Positions 25,100 to 34,558 are shown, numbered from the stretch's first letter. The stretch is 60,994 bases of DNA from Collinsella aerofaciens (GCA_905213325.1 CAJMHW010000007.1:1-60994), one strand, 5' to 3'. Numbers and translations: made by a program. Notes: generated by a model not told the origin, from the sequence alone.

Positions 25100-27901
25100 G
25101 TGGCAAACGAGTACAAGCAGACGATGAATCTGCCCAAGACCGGTTTTCCCATGCGTGCCGGTCTTTCCAAGTCCGAGCCCAAGCGACTCAAGGACTGGCA
25201 GGACAACAAGGTCTACGAGCAGGTTCTGAAGAAGAACGAGGGTCACAAGAAGTTCGTGCTGCACGACGGCCCTCCGTACGCCAACGGCCCGATCCACATC
25301 GGCCACGCCATGAACAAGATCTCCAAGGACATGATCAACCGTTACTGGATGATGCAGGGCTATGAGGTTCCCTATGTTCCCGGTTGGGACTGCCATGGCC
25401 AGCCGATCGAGCATAAGGTCGAGGAGAAGCTCGGCACCGAGAAGTTCAACCAGACCTCCACGGCTAAGATCCGTGAGCTTTGCAACAAGTTCGCTGTCGA
25501 GAACATCGAGCTGCAGAAGGCCGGCTTCCGTCGCCTGGGCGTGCTTGGCGACTGGGACAACCCCTACCTGACGCTCTATCACCAGCATGACGCTGCCGAC
25601 ATCGAGGTCTTCAAGGCCATGTTCGATAAGGGTATGATCTATCGCGGTCACAAGCCCGTCCATTGGTGCAAGCACTGCCACACCGCACTCGCTGAGGCCG
25701 AGATTGAGTACTCCGACGAGACGAGCCCCTCCATCTTCGTGCGCTTTGAGATGACCTCCAAGCCCGCCGGCCTCGAGAACTTCGACGGCCCGGTTGACTT
25801 CATCATCTGGACGACCACCCCGTGGACCATCCCCTCCGACCAGGCCGTTTCCCTCAAGCCCGGCGCCGCCTATGTCGCCGTTGAGCACGATGGCCGTGCC
25901 GAGGTCATGCTCGAGGACCTGGCTCCCAAGTGCTGTGAGGAGTTTGGCTGGGAGTACACCCCGGTCATGGTCGACGGCAAGCCCTATGTGGTTCCCGCCG
26001 AGACCTTCCACCACATCCACTACAAGCAGCCGATCTTTGACGGTGTTGAGGGCGTGGCACTGTTGGCCGATTACGTCGGTGTCGATGACGGTACCGGTAT
26101 CGTTCACAACTCGCCCGGCCACGGCGTCGACGACTACTTTGCCTGCCTCAAGGAGGGCATCACCGACATCTGCATGCCGGTCGATGACGACGGCAAGTTC
26201 TACACCGGCGAGGAGTTTGGTACCGGCGGCCCCTTCAGCGGCATGGATACCGACGAGGCCAACCCGCATATCATCGAGTTCCTGCGCGAGCGCGGCACCC
26301 TGGTCCTCGAGAAGAAGATCACGCACAGCTATCCGCACTGCTGGCGCTGCAAGCACCCGGTGCTCTTCCGTGCTACCGACCAGTGGTTCGTCTCGATGGA
26401 CAAGACGGGTCTGCGTGAGCAGGCTGGCAAGGAGGTCCGCGAGAACGTCAAGTGGTATCCGGCCCATGCCGCCAACCGCATTGGCGCCATGGTCGAGCAG
26501 CGTCCCGACTGGTGCATCAGCCGCCAGCGCAACTGGGGCGTGCCTATCCCCAGCTACACTTGCGCCGACTGCGGCGAGAAGGTCATGAACGACGCCACGC
26601 TCGACGCCGTCATCAAGCTCTTCCACGAAAAGGGCTCCGACGCCTGGTTCACCGACGCTCCCGAGAGCTACCTGGGTGAGGCCTGCGTCTGCCCCAAGTG
26701 TGGCGGCCATCACCTCAAGGCCGATAAGGACATCCTCGACGTGTGGTGGGATTCCGGCGTTTCCTGGAAGGCCGTCTGCGAGTACCGTCCCGAGCTGGAG
26801 TATCCGGCGGATGTGTACCTCGAGGGCTCCGACCAGCACCGCGGTTGGTTCCAGAGCTCGCTGCTCACCTCGGTGGGTGCCAATGGCCACGCTCCGTACA
26901 AGGCAGTCGTCTCGCAGGGCTTCACGCTCGACGGCCAGGGCCGTAAGATGTCCAAGTCGCTCGGCAACGTCATCGACCCCAACAAGGTCTGCGACGAGAT
27001 GGGTGCCGACATTATCCGCCTGTGGGTTGCCTCCGTCGATACCAGCTCCGACGTATCCATCGACCACGAGATTCTCGCCCGTACGTCCGATGCCTACCGT
27101 CGTTTCCGCAACACGCTGCGCTTCCTGCTCTCCGAGCTCGAGGGCCAGTTTGAGCCCGAGACCGACGGCGTCGCCTTTGCCGACCTGCTGCCGCTCGACA
27201 AGCTCATGGTTGCCCGTCTGACCCAGGTTCAGGCCGAGGTCGACGATGCCTACGCCAGCTACGAGTTCCCGCGCGCCTACCGCGCGCTCTACGACTTCGT
27301 GGTTACCGAGCTCTCCAACGTGTATCTCGACGCCCTGAAGGACCGTCTGTATTGTGACAAGCCCGGTTCGCTCGAGCGTCGCAGCGCCCAAACCGTGCTG
27401 GCCGAGCTCTTCTCGATGCTCATGCGCGACCTGCAGCCGATCCTGTCCTATACGGTCGACGAGGCCATGGCCTATGCGCCCGCCGGCTGCGTCGATCACC
27501 AGAAGTACGCCGCGCTGCTCGATTGGTACAAGTCGCCCATCACGTTCGACGAGGCCAACGAGTTTGAGGGCGTGCTCGAGGCTTCGCTTGAGCTCCGTAG
27601 CGCCGTGACCAAGGCCCTTGAGGATGCCCGTTCTGCCGGCACATTCACCAAGAGCCAGCAGGTTCGCGTCAAGGCGGTCGTTCCCGCCGAGATGTACGCG
27701 CTGCTGACCGGCGACAAGGCTGTCGACCTGGCCGAGTTCTACATCGTCTCCGATGTTGAGCTGACCCAGGGTGAGGAGCTCTCCGTTGCCATCGAGGCTG
27801 CCGAGGGCGAGTGCTGCGACCGTTGCTGGAACTACCGCACCACCGTCGGCGAGTACAACGGCCACGCACATATTTGCAAGCGCTGCGCCGATGCTTTGTA
27901 G
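25100..27901 (+). CDS. ileS: Isoleucyl-tRNA synthetase
   Basis: A 933-residue class Ia synthetase charging tRNA-Ile. HIGH is at residues 66-69 (GPIHIGHAMNK), KMSKS near 616 (GRKMSKSLGN), with the CP1 editing domain between them, and a C-terminal zinc finger (CCDRCWNYR...ICKRCADAL). Start GTG 25100 is preceded by AAAGGGG; upstream in-frame sequence to 25055 belongs to the T-box terminator region. It is the only gene behind the isoleucine T-box, so its expression should rise when isoleucine runs short. Confidence 0.97.
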   Translation: MANEYKQTMNLPKTGFPMRAGLSKSEPKRLKDWQDNKVYEQVLKKNEGHKKFVLHDGPPYANGPIHIGHAMNKISKDMINRYWMMQGYEVPYVPGWDCHGQPIEHKVEEKLGTEKFNQTSTAKIRELCNKFAVENIELQKAGFRRLGVLGDWDNPYLTLYHQHDAADIEVFKAMFDKGMIYRGHKPVHWCKHCHTALAEAEIEYSDETSPSIFVRFEMTSKPAGLENFDGPVDFIIWTTTPWTIPSDQAVSLKPGAAYVAVEHDGRAEVMLEDLAPKCCEEFGWEYTPVMVDGKPYVVPAETFHHIHYKQPIFDGVEGVALLADYVGVDDGTGIVHNSPGHGVDDYFACLKEGITDICMPVDDDGKFYTGEEFGTGGPFSGMDTDEANPHIIEFLRERGTLVLEKKITHSYPHCWRCKHPVLFRATDQWFVSMDKTGLREQAGKEVRENVKWYPAHAANRIGAMVEQRPDWCISRQRNWGVPIPSYTCADCGEKVMNDATLDAVIKLFHEKGSDAWFTDAPESYLGEACVCPKCGGHHLKADKDILDVWWDSGVSWKAVCEYRPELEYPADVYLEGSDQHRGWFQSSLLTSVGANGHAPYKAVVSQGFTLDGQGRKMSKSLGNVIDPNKVCDEMGADIIRLWVASVDTSSDVSIDHEILARTSDAYRRFRNTLRFLLSELEGQFEPETDGVAFADLLPLDKLMVARLTQVQAEVDDAYASYEFPRAYRALYDFVVTELSNVYLDALKDRLYCDKPGSLERRSAQTVLAELFSMLMRDLQPILSYTVDEAMAYAPAGCVDHQKYAALLDWYKSPITFDEANEFEGVLEASLELRSAVTKALEDARSAGTFTKSQQVRVKAVVPAEMYALLTGDKAVDLAEFYIVSDVELTQGEELSVAIEAAEGECCDRCWNYRTTVGEYNGHAHICKRCADAL

Positions 27902-27929
27902 GTTACGGCGTTCGTAGAACGCCGTAACC
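27901..27929 (+). terminator. 12-bp hairpin directly after ileS
   Basis: GGTTACGGCGTT pairs perfectly with AACGCCGTAACC over a 5-nt loop, starting on the last base of the ileS stop codon. There is no U-tract, so it may protect the 3' end rather than terminate by itself. Confidence 0.6.
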
Positions 27930-27941
27930 TACCGACGCTGC

Positions 27942-28039
27942 AAACGCCCCTAAGCGGCAATCTGACGTTCAATCGTCGGTCGCGTACCAAAGTACGCTTC
28001 CCTCCTCTTTCACGTCACCTTGCTCGCTTAGGGACGTTT
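27942..28039. repeat. Long inverted repeat, about 98 nt, ileS-lspA intergenic
   Basis: AAACGCCCCTAAGCG (27942-27956) is complementary to CGCTTAGGGACGTTT (28025-28039) with one mismatch. The 68-nt interior holds a second hairpin (GCGTAC/GTACGC). It contains no credible reading frame. It could be a structured RNA, expressed from either strand, or a dispersed repeat. Confidence 0.6.
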
Positions 28040-28123
28040 TCGCTGTTGGTGACGATAACGCGGCGTTTCCATTGCTGGAGCTAGAGGCTTTCTTTCGACT
28101 TGCGTTTTTAGTCGAAAGCTATT

Positions 28124-28163
28124 AAGCGACATTCCGTTATTCGGAATGTCGCTTTCGTTTTTA
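28124..28163 (+). terminator. Terminator in the ileS-lspA gap
   Basis: AAGCGACATTCCG pairs with CGGAATGTCGCTT over TTATT, followed by TTCGTTTTTA. Another 9-bp hairpin (CTTTCGACT/AGTCGAAAG, 28092-28118) lies just before it. No protein gene ends nearby other than ileS 220 bp upstream, so it may terminate a small RNA from this gap. Confidence 0.75.
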
Positions 28164-28274
28164 GCTGGTTATTTCGCTTGCGTTGGTGGATATGTCGTGC
28201 GTTCTGCGTATGGCAATATAAGATAGTTCTTTGTATTAAACGTAATTCGATGATCTTGAGGGTAGGGGATTTCT

Positions 28275-28874
28275 TTGGGTCGTGCTGGGGATATGACGCC
28301 GCCTTTGCGCTGGCGGTTAGGTGTTGCTGGTGGGGTGGTGCTGGTTGTGCTGCTTTTTGATCAGCTGACCAAGCTTGCGGTTCGTGCCGTGGGCGACGCT
28401 TTGCATGTGACTGTTATCCCCGGTGTGATCGACTTCCTGTTTGTCCGCAATATCGGTGCTGCCTTTAGCATGGGCGAGGGGCATGGCGTTGCGTTTGCTT
28501 TGCTGGCGCTTGCGGTCATTGTCGCCATTGCCGTGTACTTGCTTCGCGCGCCCCAGCTTGCTCGCTTGGAGGTTGTGGGCATGGCGATGGTTGCGGGCGG
28601 TGCTATCGGCAACGCTATCGATCGTTTGGCCTTTGGCTTCGTGACCGATTTTATTGCCACCACCTTCGTCGACTTCCCCGTCTTTAATGTGGCCGATATC
28701 GGCATTACCTTGGGCGTCGTGCTCGCCCTCTTCGGTTACATGTTCTTGAGCCCCGCTGCCCGTGAGGTCGATGCGACCGCCGAGCTTAACGCCCGTGACG
28801 AGGCCCGCGCTAAGCGCAAGGCCCAGCAGCGTGGGGAGCGTGCCCGCAAGATTCGCGAAAGGAATGAGCGCTAA
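28275..28874 (+). CDS. lspA: Lipoprotein signal peptidase
   Basis: A 199-residue aspartic signal peptidase II with four membrane segments, which removes the signal peptide from prolipoproteins. Conserved motifs are FDQLTK, RNIGAAFSM, GGAIGNAIDR (first catalytic Asp) and FNVADIGITLG (second). A charged tail of about 40 residues, rich in Arg and Ala (DEARAKRKAQQRGERARK), extends into the cytoplasm. The start is taken as TTG 28275 (AGGGG upstream); ATG 28293 is possible. One-base overlap with rluD, a common lspA partner. Confidence 0.94.
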   Translation: MGRAGDMTPPLRWRLGVAGGVVLVVLLFDQLTKLAVRAVGDALHVTVIPGVIDFLFVRNIGAAFSMGEGHGVAFALLALAVIVAIAVYLLRAPQLARLEVVGMAMVAGGAIGNAIDRLAFGFVTDFIATTFVDFPVFNVADIGITLGVVLALFGYMFLSPAAREVDATAELNARDEARAKRKAQQRGERARKIRERNER

Positions 28875-29887
28875 TGGCCGACATCCATATCCTTGTTGCC
28901 GACGATTGCTCTGGCCAGCGTCTTGACGCCTATTTGGGTGCCAACGATGGCTGTCCCACGCGCTCTGCCTGCGCGCATCTGATCGAGGGAGGCGCCGTTG
29001 CCGTCAACGGTGAGACTTGTCTCTCTAAAAAGTACGCCGTACGCGCCGGCGATCGCATCTCGGTCGACTTGCCCGAGCCGCACGACCCGACCGACGTGAT
29101 TCCCGAGGCCATTCCCCTCGATATCCGCTACGAGGACGACTACCTTATCGTGCTCTCCAAGCAGCGGGGCCTGGTGTGCCATCCCGCCCATGGCCACGAG
29201 AGCGGCACCCTTGCGAACGCCTTGGTCTACCACTGCGGTATCGATCATCTTGGTACCGTGCAGGGTGAGGACCGCCCCGGCATCGTGCATCGCCTGGATC
29301 GCGATACCTCGGGCCTTATGCTCGCGGCAAAAGACGACGACACCCAGCGCGCGCTTCAAAATCTCATTCGCACGCGTACGCTCGACCGCCGCTATATCAC
29401 GCTTGTCCACGGGCACATCGCCATGGACGAGGGCACCATCAATACCGGTATCGCCCGTTCTACGCGCGACCGCGTCAAGATGGCGGTTTCGGACGACCCC
29501 TTTGCCCGTCAGGCCATTACGACCTTTAAAGTCCTCGAGCGCTTTGATTCCACGCGCTTTGACGATGGTTATACGCTCGTTGAGTGCCATCTGTTTACCG
29601 GTCGCACGCACCAGATTCGCGTGCATATGCGTCATATCAACCACGCCTGCGTGGGCGATCCACTCTACGGCAAGTGCGATGCGCGCGCCGACCAGGGCCT
29701 GACCAGGCAGTTCCTTCATTCCTGGCGCGTGGCGTTCGACCATCCCGTGACGGGGGAGCGCATTGAGTGCCGCGACGAGTTGCCGTGGGATCTCGCTGCG
29801 GTTCTCGACGATCTGGCTCCGCGCTCGCTCGGTCGCACGGCCGTTGGAGATGAAATCGTTCCGCAGCTCGGTCTTCTCGAAGCCTAG
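28874..29887 (+). CDS. rluD: RluA/RluD-family 23S rRNA pseudouridine synthase
   Basis: A 337-residue pseudouridine synthase. An N-terminal S4 domain (residues about 12-65) precedes the catalytic domain, where HRLDRDTSGL at 139-148 supplies catalytic Asp142 and TGRTHQIRVHMRH binds RNA. RluD converts uridines in helix 69 of 23S rRNA; the exact target here is inferred from the family and the lspA neighbour. Translation is coupled to lspA through TAATG. Confidence 0.92.
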   Translation: MADIHILVADDCSGQRLDAYLGANDGCPTRSACAHLIEGGAVAVNGETCLSKKYAVRAGDRISVDLPEPHDPTDVIPEAIPLDIRYEDDYLIVLSKQRGLVCHPAHGHESGTLANALVYHCGIDHLGTVQGEDRPGIVHRLDRDTSGLMLAAKDDDTQRALQNLIRTRTLDRRYITLVHGHIAMDEGTINTGIARSTRDRVKMAVSDDPFARQAITTFKVLERFDSTRFDDGYTLVECHLFTGRTHQIRVHMRHINHACVGDPLYGKCDARADQGLTRQFLHSWRVAFDHPVTGERIECRDELPWDLAAVLDDLAPRSLGRTAVGDEIVPQLGLLEA

Positions 29888-29969
29888 CCAGTATTAGGTG
29901 GTTTCTTGAACTCGGTAAGCCTGCGGTAAGATATACGATTGTTTACGTTACGCGTTGCTGGGAGCCTGC

Positions 29970-31265
29970 ATGCTCGCCTTTTTACAAACCAACACACCCA
30001 TCGTGATCTTCAACCAGATTGTCGTCACGCTGCTCACGGTCTGCTTTCTGTACCAGGTGGTCTTCTTTGTCATTGGCGCTCTTCGTGGCGAGGTCGCGCC
30101 TCCCAAGGCCAAAAAACTCCATCGCTATGCCTTTTTTATCGCGGCGCATAATGAGGAGGCCGTGATCGCCAACCTCGTTCGCTCCATCAAGGACCAGGAT
30201 TATCCGTCCGAGCTCATCGAGGTTTTCGTGGTCGCCGATGCCTGCACCGACAACACGGCGCAGCTCGCGCGCGAGGCCGGTGCCATTGTTTACGAGCGTA
30301 ATGACCTGGCCCGCAAGGGCAAGAGCTGGGTCATGGACTTTGGCTTCGACCGCATTCTCAACGAGTATCCCGACACGTTTGAGGGCTACTTTATCTTCGA
30401 TGCCGATAACGTTATCTCCCGCGATTACGTTTCCAAGATGAATGATGCCTTTGACCAGGGCTTCCATGTGGTCACGAGCTATCGCAATTCCAAGAACTTC
30501 GGCAGCTCGTGGATCTCGGCTGCTAATGCCACGTGGTATCTACGCGAGGCGCGCTTCCTCAACAACGCGCGTAATATCTGCAAGACGTCCTGCGCTGTTT
30601 CGGGTTCGGGCTACCTCATCTCCGCCAGCGTTATCGAGGGCATGCACGGTTGGCAGTTCCACACGCTGACCGAGGACATTCAGTTCACCACGTTCTGCGC
30701 CATTCACGGCATTCGCATTGGCTATGCGCCGGCGGAGTTCTTTGACGAACAACCCGTGACGTTTAAGGCGTCCTGGAAACAGCGCATGCGTTGGACCAAG
30801 GGCTTCTACCAGGTGTTCTTTACTTACGGTAAGCACCTGGTCAAGTCGACCTTCCGCTACCATCGCTTTGCCGCCTACGACATGTTCATGACGATCGCCC
30901 CGGGTATGCTGCTGTCGCTCATCTCGATGCTCGCCAATGCGACGTTCCTGATCGTGGGTGGACTCTCGCACGGCTTTTTGGCTACCGAAGTCGAGATGCA
31001 GGCCTGTGCCGCTTCGCTCATTATGACCTTCGCCATGATGTATCTGACTTTCTTTATCCTGGCGCTGCTCACGACTATCTTTGAGTACAAGCACATTCAC
31101 TGCGCGCAAAAGTGGCGTCTGGTGACTAACCTGTTTACCTTCCCGATCTTTATGTTCAGCTATATCCCCATCACGGTGGCCGCGCTGTTCCTGAAGGTCG
31201 ACTGGGTCCCGACGCAGCACGCCGTCAGCGTTACCCTTGACGAGGTCATGCAAGGCGCCAAATAA
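29970..31265 (+). CDS. Membrane glycosyltransferase, family 2
   Basis: A 431-residue processive-type GT2 enzyme. An N-terminal membrane segment (residues about 8-32) is followed by the catalytic domain with FIAAHNEEAVIANLV, the DxD motif FDADN near 143, TEDIQFT and the KQRMRW (QxxRW) motif near 269, then three or four C-terminal membrane segments. This architecture fits enzymes that extend a polysaccharide or glycolipid while bound to the membrane. The product is unknown. GGGAG lies 6 nt before ATG 29970. It appears to be transcribed alone and ends at a strong terminator. Confidence 0.88.
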   Translation: MLAFLQTNTPIVIFNQIVVTLLTVCFLYQVVFFVIGALRGEVAPPKAKKLHRYAFFIAAHNEEAVIANLVRSIKDQDYPSELIEVFVVADACTDNTAQLAREAGAIVYERNDLARKGKSWVMDFGFDRILNEYPDTFEGYFIFDADNVISRDYVSKMNDAFDQGFHVVTSYRNSKNFGSSWISAANATWYLREARFLNNARNICKTSCAVSGSGYLISASVIEGMHGWQFHTLTEDIQFTTFCAIHGIRIGYAPAEFFDEQPVTFKASWKQRMRWTKGFYQVFFTYGKHLVKSTFRYHRFAAYDMFMTIAPGMLLSLISMLANATFLIVGGLSHGFLATEVEMQACAASLIMTFAMMYLTFFILALLTTIFEYKHIHCAQKWRLVTNLFTFPIFMFSYIPITVAALFLKVDWVPTQHAVSVTLDEVMQGAK

Positions 31266-31273
31266 CCACCACC

Positions 31274-31315
31274 AAAACCACCGCAAAGGGGACAGGCACC
31301 TTTGTGGTGGTTTTT
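31274..31315 (+). terminator. Terminator after the glycosyltransferase, repeat family B
   Basis: AAAACCACCGCAAAGG pairs with CCTTTGTGGTGGTTTT (one G-U pair), followed by T residues. The arms match the terminator at 23499-23538 at most positions, indicating a repeated terminator cassette. Confidence 0.88.
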
Positions 31316-31346
31316 GCTTTTGAGCAGCTGCTCAAGGAGGTTTTCG

Positions 31347-31769
31347 ATGATCTATATCCCGTTTTGGATTTGCATCTTTGCCGGCGTGGCAATTGATGCC
31401 CGAGAGCGACGGTTTCCCAATGGGCTTGCCGGCGCATGTGCCGTGGCGGCGTTGGCGGGCGTTTGGCTCGACCTCGGTTTGAACACAGCGCTTGACCACG
31501 CCGGTCTTGCGGTCATCGTCTACCTTGGCCTTGTGCTTACCGAGTCGCTCTGGCGTAGAGTTCGCCACGCTCCTGGCATTGGCATGGGGGACGTCAAGGC
31601 ACTCTTTGCCCTTTGTACCTTCGATCCCCTGGGCGGCGTTGTCGCGTTTGCGGTTGCGCTCCTGACCCTTGCCGTCGCTTGCCTCATCGCAAAATCGCGC
31701 TCCCTGCCATTGCTCCCGTTTTTAGTGCCGATTTTTGCCATAATCGAGGTCGTGGGCTGCACTTTGTAA
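31347..31769 (+). CDS. Minimal A24-family (prepilin-type) peptidase
   Basis: A 140-residue membrane protein. The two catalytic aspartates of A24 peptidases are visible: Asp17 in VAIDARERRFPNGL and Asp82 in GIGMGDVKAL. It lacks the N-terminal methyltransferase and cysteine region of full PilD enzymes and so resembles TadV/CpaA. No pilin or secretion genes lie nearby, so its substrate must be encoded elsewhere. AAGGAGG sits 6 nt before the ATG. Confidence 0.85.
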   Translation: MIYIPFWICIFAGVAIDARERRFPNGLAGACAVAALAGVWLDLGLNTALDHAGLAVIVYLGLVLTESLWRRVRHAPGIGMGDVKALFALCTFDPLGGVVAFAVALLTLAVACLIAKSRSLPLLPFLVPIFAIIEVVGCTL

Positions 31770-31800
31770 CCGATTGCACATCCTTTTTAAGGAGCATGCC

Positions 31801-33048
31801 ATGGAATCTAATCAAGAAACGGCCGTCATTAAGGCGCGCATGGACCGTATTCCCTCGGCGTTGTCGCCCGAGCTTGTCGAGCGCATTGCCGCCGATCGTG
31901 CTTCGGGCTATATCAACCCGTATCGTTGCAACGATGATCAGGTCATTCGTCGTATTGATCGCGCCGCCGACAAAGGCACGCTTATGCGTCCGGCGTTTAT
32001 GCGCGATACCGAAAAGATACTTCATCTTCCGGCGTACACCCGTTATGCAGGCAAAACGCAGGTCTTTAGCTTCCGTAGCAATGATGATCTTTCACGCCGC
32101 GGTTTGCACGTACAGCTTGTCTCCCGCATTGCGCGCGATATCGGTCGCGCCCTGGGGCTCAATTGCGATCTGATCGAGGCGATTGGCCTGGGTCACGACT
32201 TGGGACACACGCCTTTCGGCCATGCCGGCGAGCGCTTCCTCAACGATATCTATCATGAGCGTACGGGGCGTTATTTTTTCCATAACGTGCAGTCGGTTCG
32301 CGTGCTCGACGCGTTGTATGGCCGCAACGTGTCGCTCCAGACGCTCGACGGCGTGCTATGCCATAACGGCGAGTACGAGCAGCGTGTGTTTGAGCTCTCG
32401 GACATGGGCTCCTTTGACCAGTTTGACCAGACGGCTGAGGATTGCATTGCCACGGGCTATAGCGCAATTGAGCATCTGCGTCCCATGACGCTCGAGGGCT
32501 GCGTCGTTCGCATCTCGGATATTCTTGCCTACGTCGGTCGTGACCGTCAGGATGCGATCGCGGCGGGCCTGCTTTCGCCCGACGCTTTTGATGATGGCCG
32601 GGGCGGTGCCTACAACAGTTGGATCCTCACGCATGCCTCCATCGATATCGTTGAGCACAGCTATGGTAAGCCGCGCATCGAGATGAGCGAGGACCTGTTT
32701 GAGGAAATTCGCCGAGCCAAGCGCGAGAACTACGAGAAGATCTATAGCAAGGGCGGTATCGAAGGCGATTCCGAGGCGGAGCTGCGCGAGGCGTTCGTAA
32801 AGCTCTACGACCGTTGCCTGCGGGATCTAAACAGTGGCGACGAGTCCTCTTACATCTTTAAGCACCATATTTCGCGCATTGAGCAGCAGCTTTCCTACTA
32901 TGATCGCACCTATGCCTGGCAGGACGACAAGGATCAAGCCGTGGTGGATTATATCACGAGCATGACGGACGGTTATTTCTGCGAACTGACGAGCAAGCTG
33001 TTCCCTGGTCTGGAGTTTCCGCACCGTACCTATATTAACGAACGGTAG
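31801..33048 (+). CDS. dgt: dGTPase-like HD-domain triphosphohydrolase
   Basis: A 415-residue HD-superfamily protein. The motif GLGHDLGHTPFGHAGE at about residues 129-144 holds the metal-binding HD pair, and YRCNDDQVIRR plus FRSNDDLSRRGLHVQLV match dGTPase relatives. These enzymes release triphosphate from deoxynucleotides, tuning dNTP pools. Substrate preference is not readable. ATG 31801 is chosen for AAGGAG 6 nt upstream. It is followed after 60 bp by rarA. Confidence 0.88.
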   Translation: MESNQETAVIKARMDRIPSALSPELVERIAADRASGYINPYRCNDDQVIRRIDRAADKGTLMRPAFMRDTEKILHLPAYTRYAGKTQVFSFRSNDDLSRRGLHVQLVSRIARDIGRALGLNCDLIEAIGLGHDLGHTPFGHAGERFLNDIYHERTGRYFFHNVQSVRVLDALYGRNVSLQTLDGVLCHNGEYEQRVFELSDMGSFDQFDQTAEDCIATGYSAIEHLRPMTLEGCVVRISDILAYVGRDRQDAIAAGLLSPDAFDDGRGGAYNSWILTHASIDIVEHSYGKPRIEMSEDLFEEIRRAKRENYEKIYSKGGIEGDSEAELREAFVKLYDRCLRDLNSGDESSYIFKHHISRIEQQLSYYDRTYAWQDDKDQAVVDYITSMTDGYFCELTSKLFPGLEFPHRTYINER

Positions 33049-33108
33049 TTCGTATTAATTCGGTATACTGTTAGTGGAAAACGTATTTGATTGATACACG
33101 GGATGGCT

Positions 33109-34458
33109 ATGGACGACCTTTTTTCTGCTTCGACGCGCGAGCGTTCCTTTCAGAATGCGCCGCTTGCGGTGCGCATGCGCCCCAATTCGCTCGACGAGTA
33201 CGTGGGCCAGCAAAAGGCCGTCGGTAAGGGTTCATGGCTGCGTGCCGCGATCGAGCACGACGTGCTTTCGAGCGTGATTCTGTACGGGCCTGCCGGTACG
33301 GGCAAGACGACGCTGGCCCACATTATCGCCAACCATACCAAGAGCGAGTTTGTCGAGGTCAGCGCCGTCACGGGTACCGTGAAGGACCTGCGTCGCGTGA
33401 TTGATGAGGCCAAGACGCGCCTGAATACGTACGACCGTCGCACCATTCTATTTATCGATGAGATTCACCGCTTCTCTAAGTCGCAGCAGGATGCCCTGCT
33501 GCATGCAGTTGAGAACCGTACCGTCATTATGATTGGCGCTACGACAGAGAACCCGTACTTTGAGGTCAACTCGGCACTGTTGTCGCGCGGGCGCGTGGTG
33601 GAGCTTGAACATCTGAAGGATGAGGATATCGCCACGCTTATTGAGCGTGCGCTCGAGGCACCACAGGGCTTGAACGGAAAGTTCTCGGCCGATGAGGATA
33701 CGGTCAAGACCATTTGCACGCTGGCAGCGGGTGACGCTCGCTCGGCGCTCACGACGCTCGAGCTTGCGAGCGAGATTGCCGTCACGCGTCCCGATACCGA
33801 GGGAACGCCAGCGCCTGCGGCGGGGGAGCGCTATCCCATCACCGTGGATGACGTGAAGATTGCCAACCCGCGTCGCGGCTTTACGTATGACAAAAACGGC
33901 GACATGCACTACGACATCATCAGTGCGTTCATCAAGTCCATGCGCGGTAGTGACCCCGATGCCACGATCTATTGGCTCGCGCGCATGATCGATGCTGGGG
34001 AGGATCCTAAGTTTATCGCTCGCCGCATTATGATTCATGCCTCTGAGGACGTTGGCAACGCTGACCCGCAGGCGCTTTTGGTGGCACATGCCGCGTTTAA
34101 GTCTGCCGAGGTCATCGGCTATCCCGAGTGCCGAATTAACCTGGCTCAGGCTGCACTCTATGTGTGCTTGGCGCCAAAATCCAACGCGTGTGAGGCTTCG
34201 ATCGATGCGGCGCTGGCCGATATCCATTCTAGTGGGCTTCGCGAGGTGCCCAGCTATCTTCGCGATCGTCACCGTCCCGGCAGCGACGAGTACGGTGTAT
34301 ACAAATACCCGCACGATTATCCCGAAAGCTGGGTCGATCAGCGCTATTTGCCCGAGGGGTTGGAGCGCGGCGCATTCTGGCAGCCTGCCGGCCGCGGTTG
34401 GGAAGAATGGCGCGTAGAGCAAAGTGAACGCGACCGCAGCGGGAATGCACCGAAGTAG
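33109..34458 (+). CDS. rarA: Replication-associated recombination protein RarA (MgsA)
   Basis: An AAA+ ATPase of about 449 residues. Walker A GPAGTGKTT lies at about 61-69, Walker B ILFIDEIHRFSKSQQDALL follows, and the MgsA-type C-terminal tetramerisation domain carries SAFIKSMRGSDPDATIYWLARM. RarA acts at stalled replication forks. ATG 33109 is favoured by a weak ACGGGA site; ATG 33103 is an alternative. A TATACT box at 33064 suggests a promoter of its own. The insertion PDTEGTPAPAAGERYP near residue 230 lengthens the linker. Confidence 0.93.
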   Translation: MDDLFSASTRERSFQNAPLAVRMRPNSLDEYVGQQKAVGKGSWLRAAIEHDVLSSVILYGPAGTGKTTLAHIIANHTKSEFVEVSAVTGTVKDLRRVIDEAKTRLNTYDRRTILFIDEIHRFSKSQQDALLHAVENRTVIMIGATTENPYFEVNSALLSRGRVVELEHLKDEDIATLIERALEAPQGLNGKFSADEDTVKTICTLAAGDARSALTTLELASEIAVTRPDTEGTPAPAAGERYPITVDDVKIANPRRGFTYDKNGDMHYDIISAFIKSMRGSDPDATIYWLARMIDAGEDPKFIARRIMIHASEDVGNADPQALLVAHAAFKSAEVIGYPECRINLAQAALYVCLAPKSNACEASIDAALADIHSSGLREVPSYLRDRHRPGSDEYGVYKYPHDYPESWVDQRYLPEGLERGAFWQPAGRGWEEWRVEQSERDRSGNAPK

Positions 34459-34558
34459 CTGCTGATAATTTTGTCCCACGTTGCTGCCCATGGCATGTTC
34501 GGTCCCCTTTGGGGTACCATGGAAACCGTCTGTATATCGATTCCTTTGGGAGGCTTGT

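Noticed and set aside
24905..27871. A 988-codon open frame on the minus strand opposite ileS
   Set aside because: It mirrors the codon periodicity of ileS in a GC-rich genome. It has no recognisable domain and ileS is certain.
28178..28274. A possible short gene upstream of lspA
   Set aside because: No ribosome site, and the frame merges out of frame with lspA; codon use is not gene-like.
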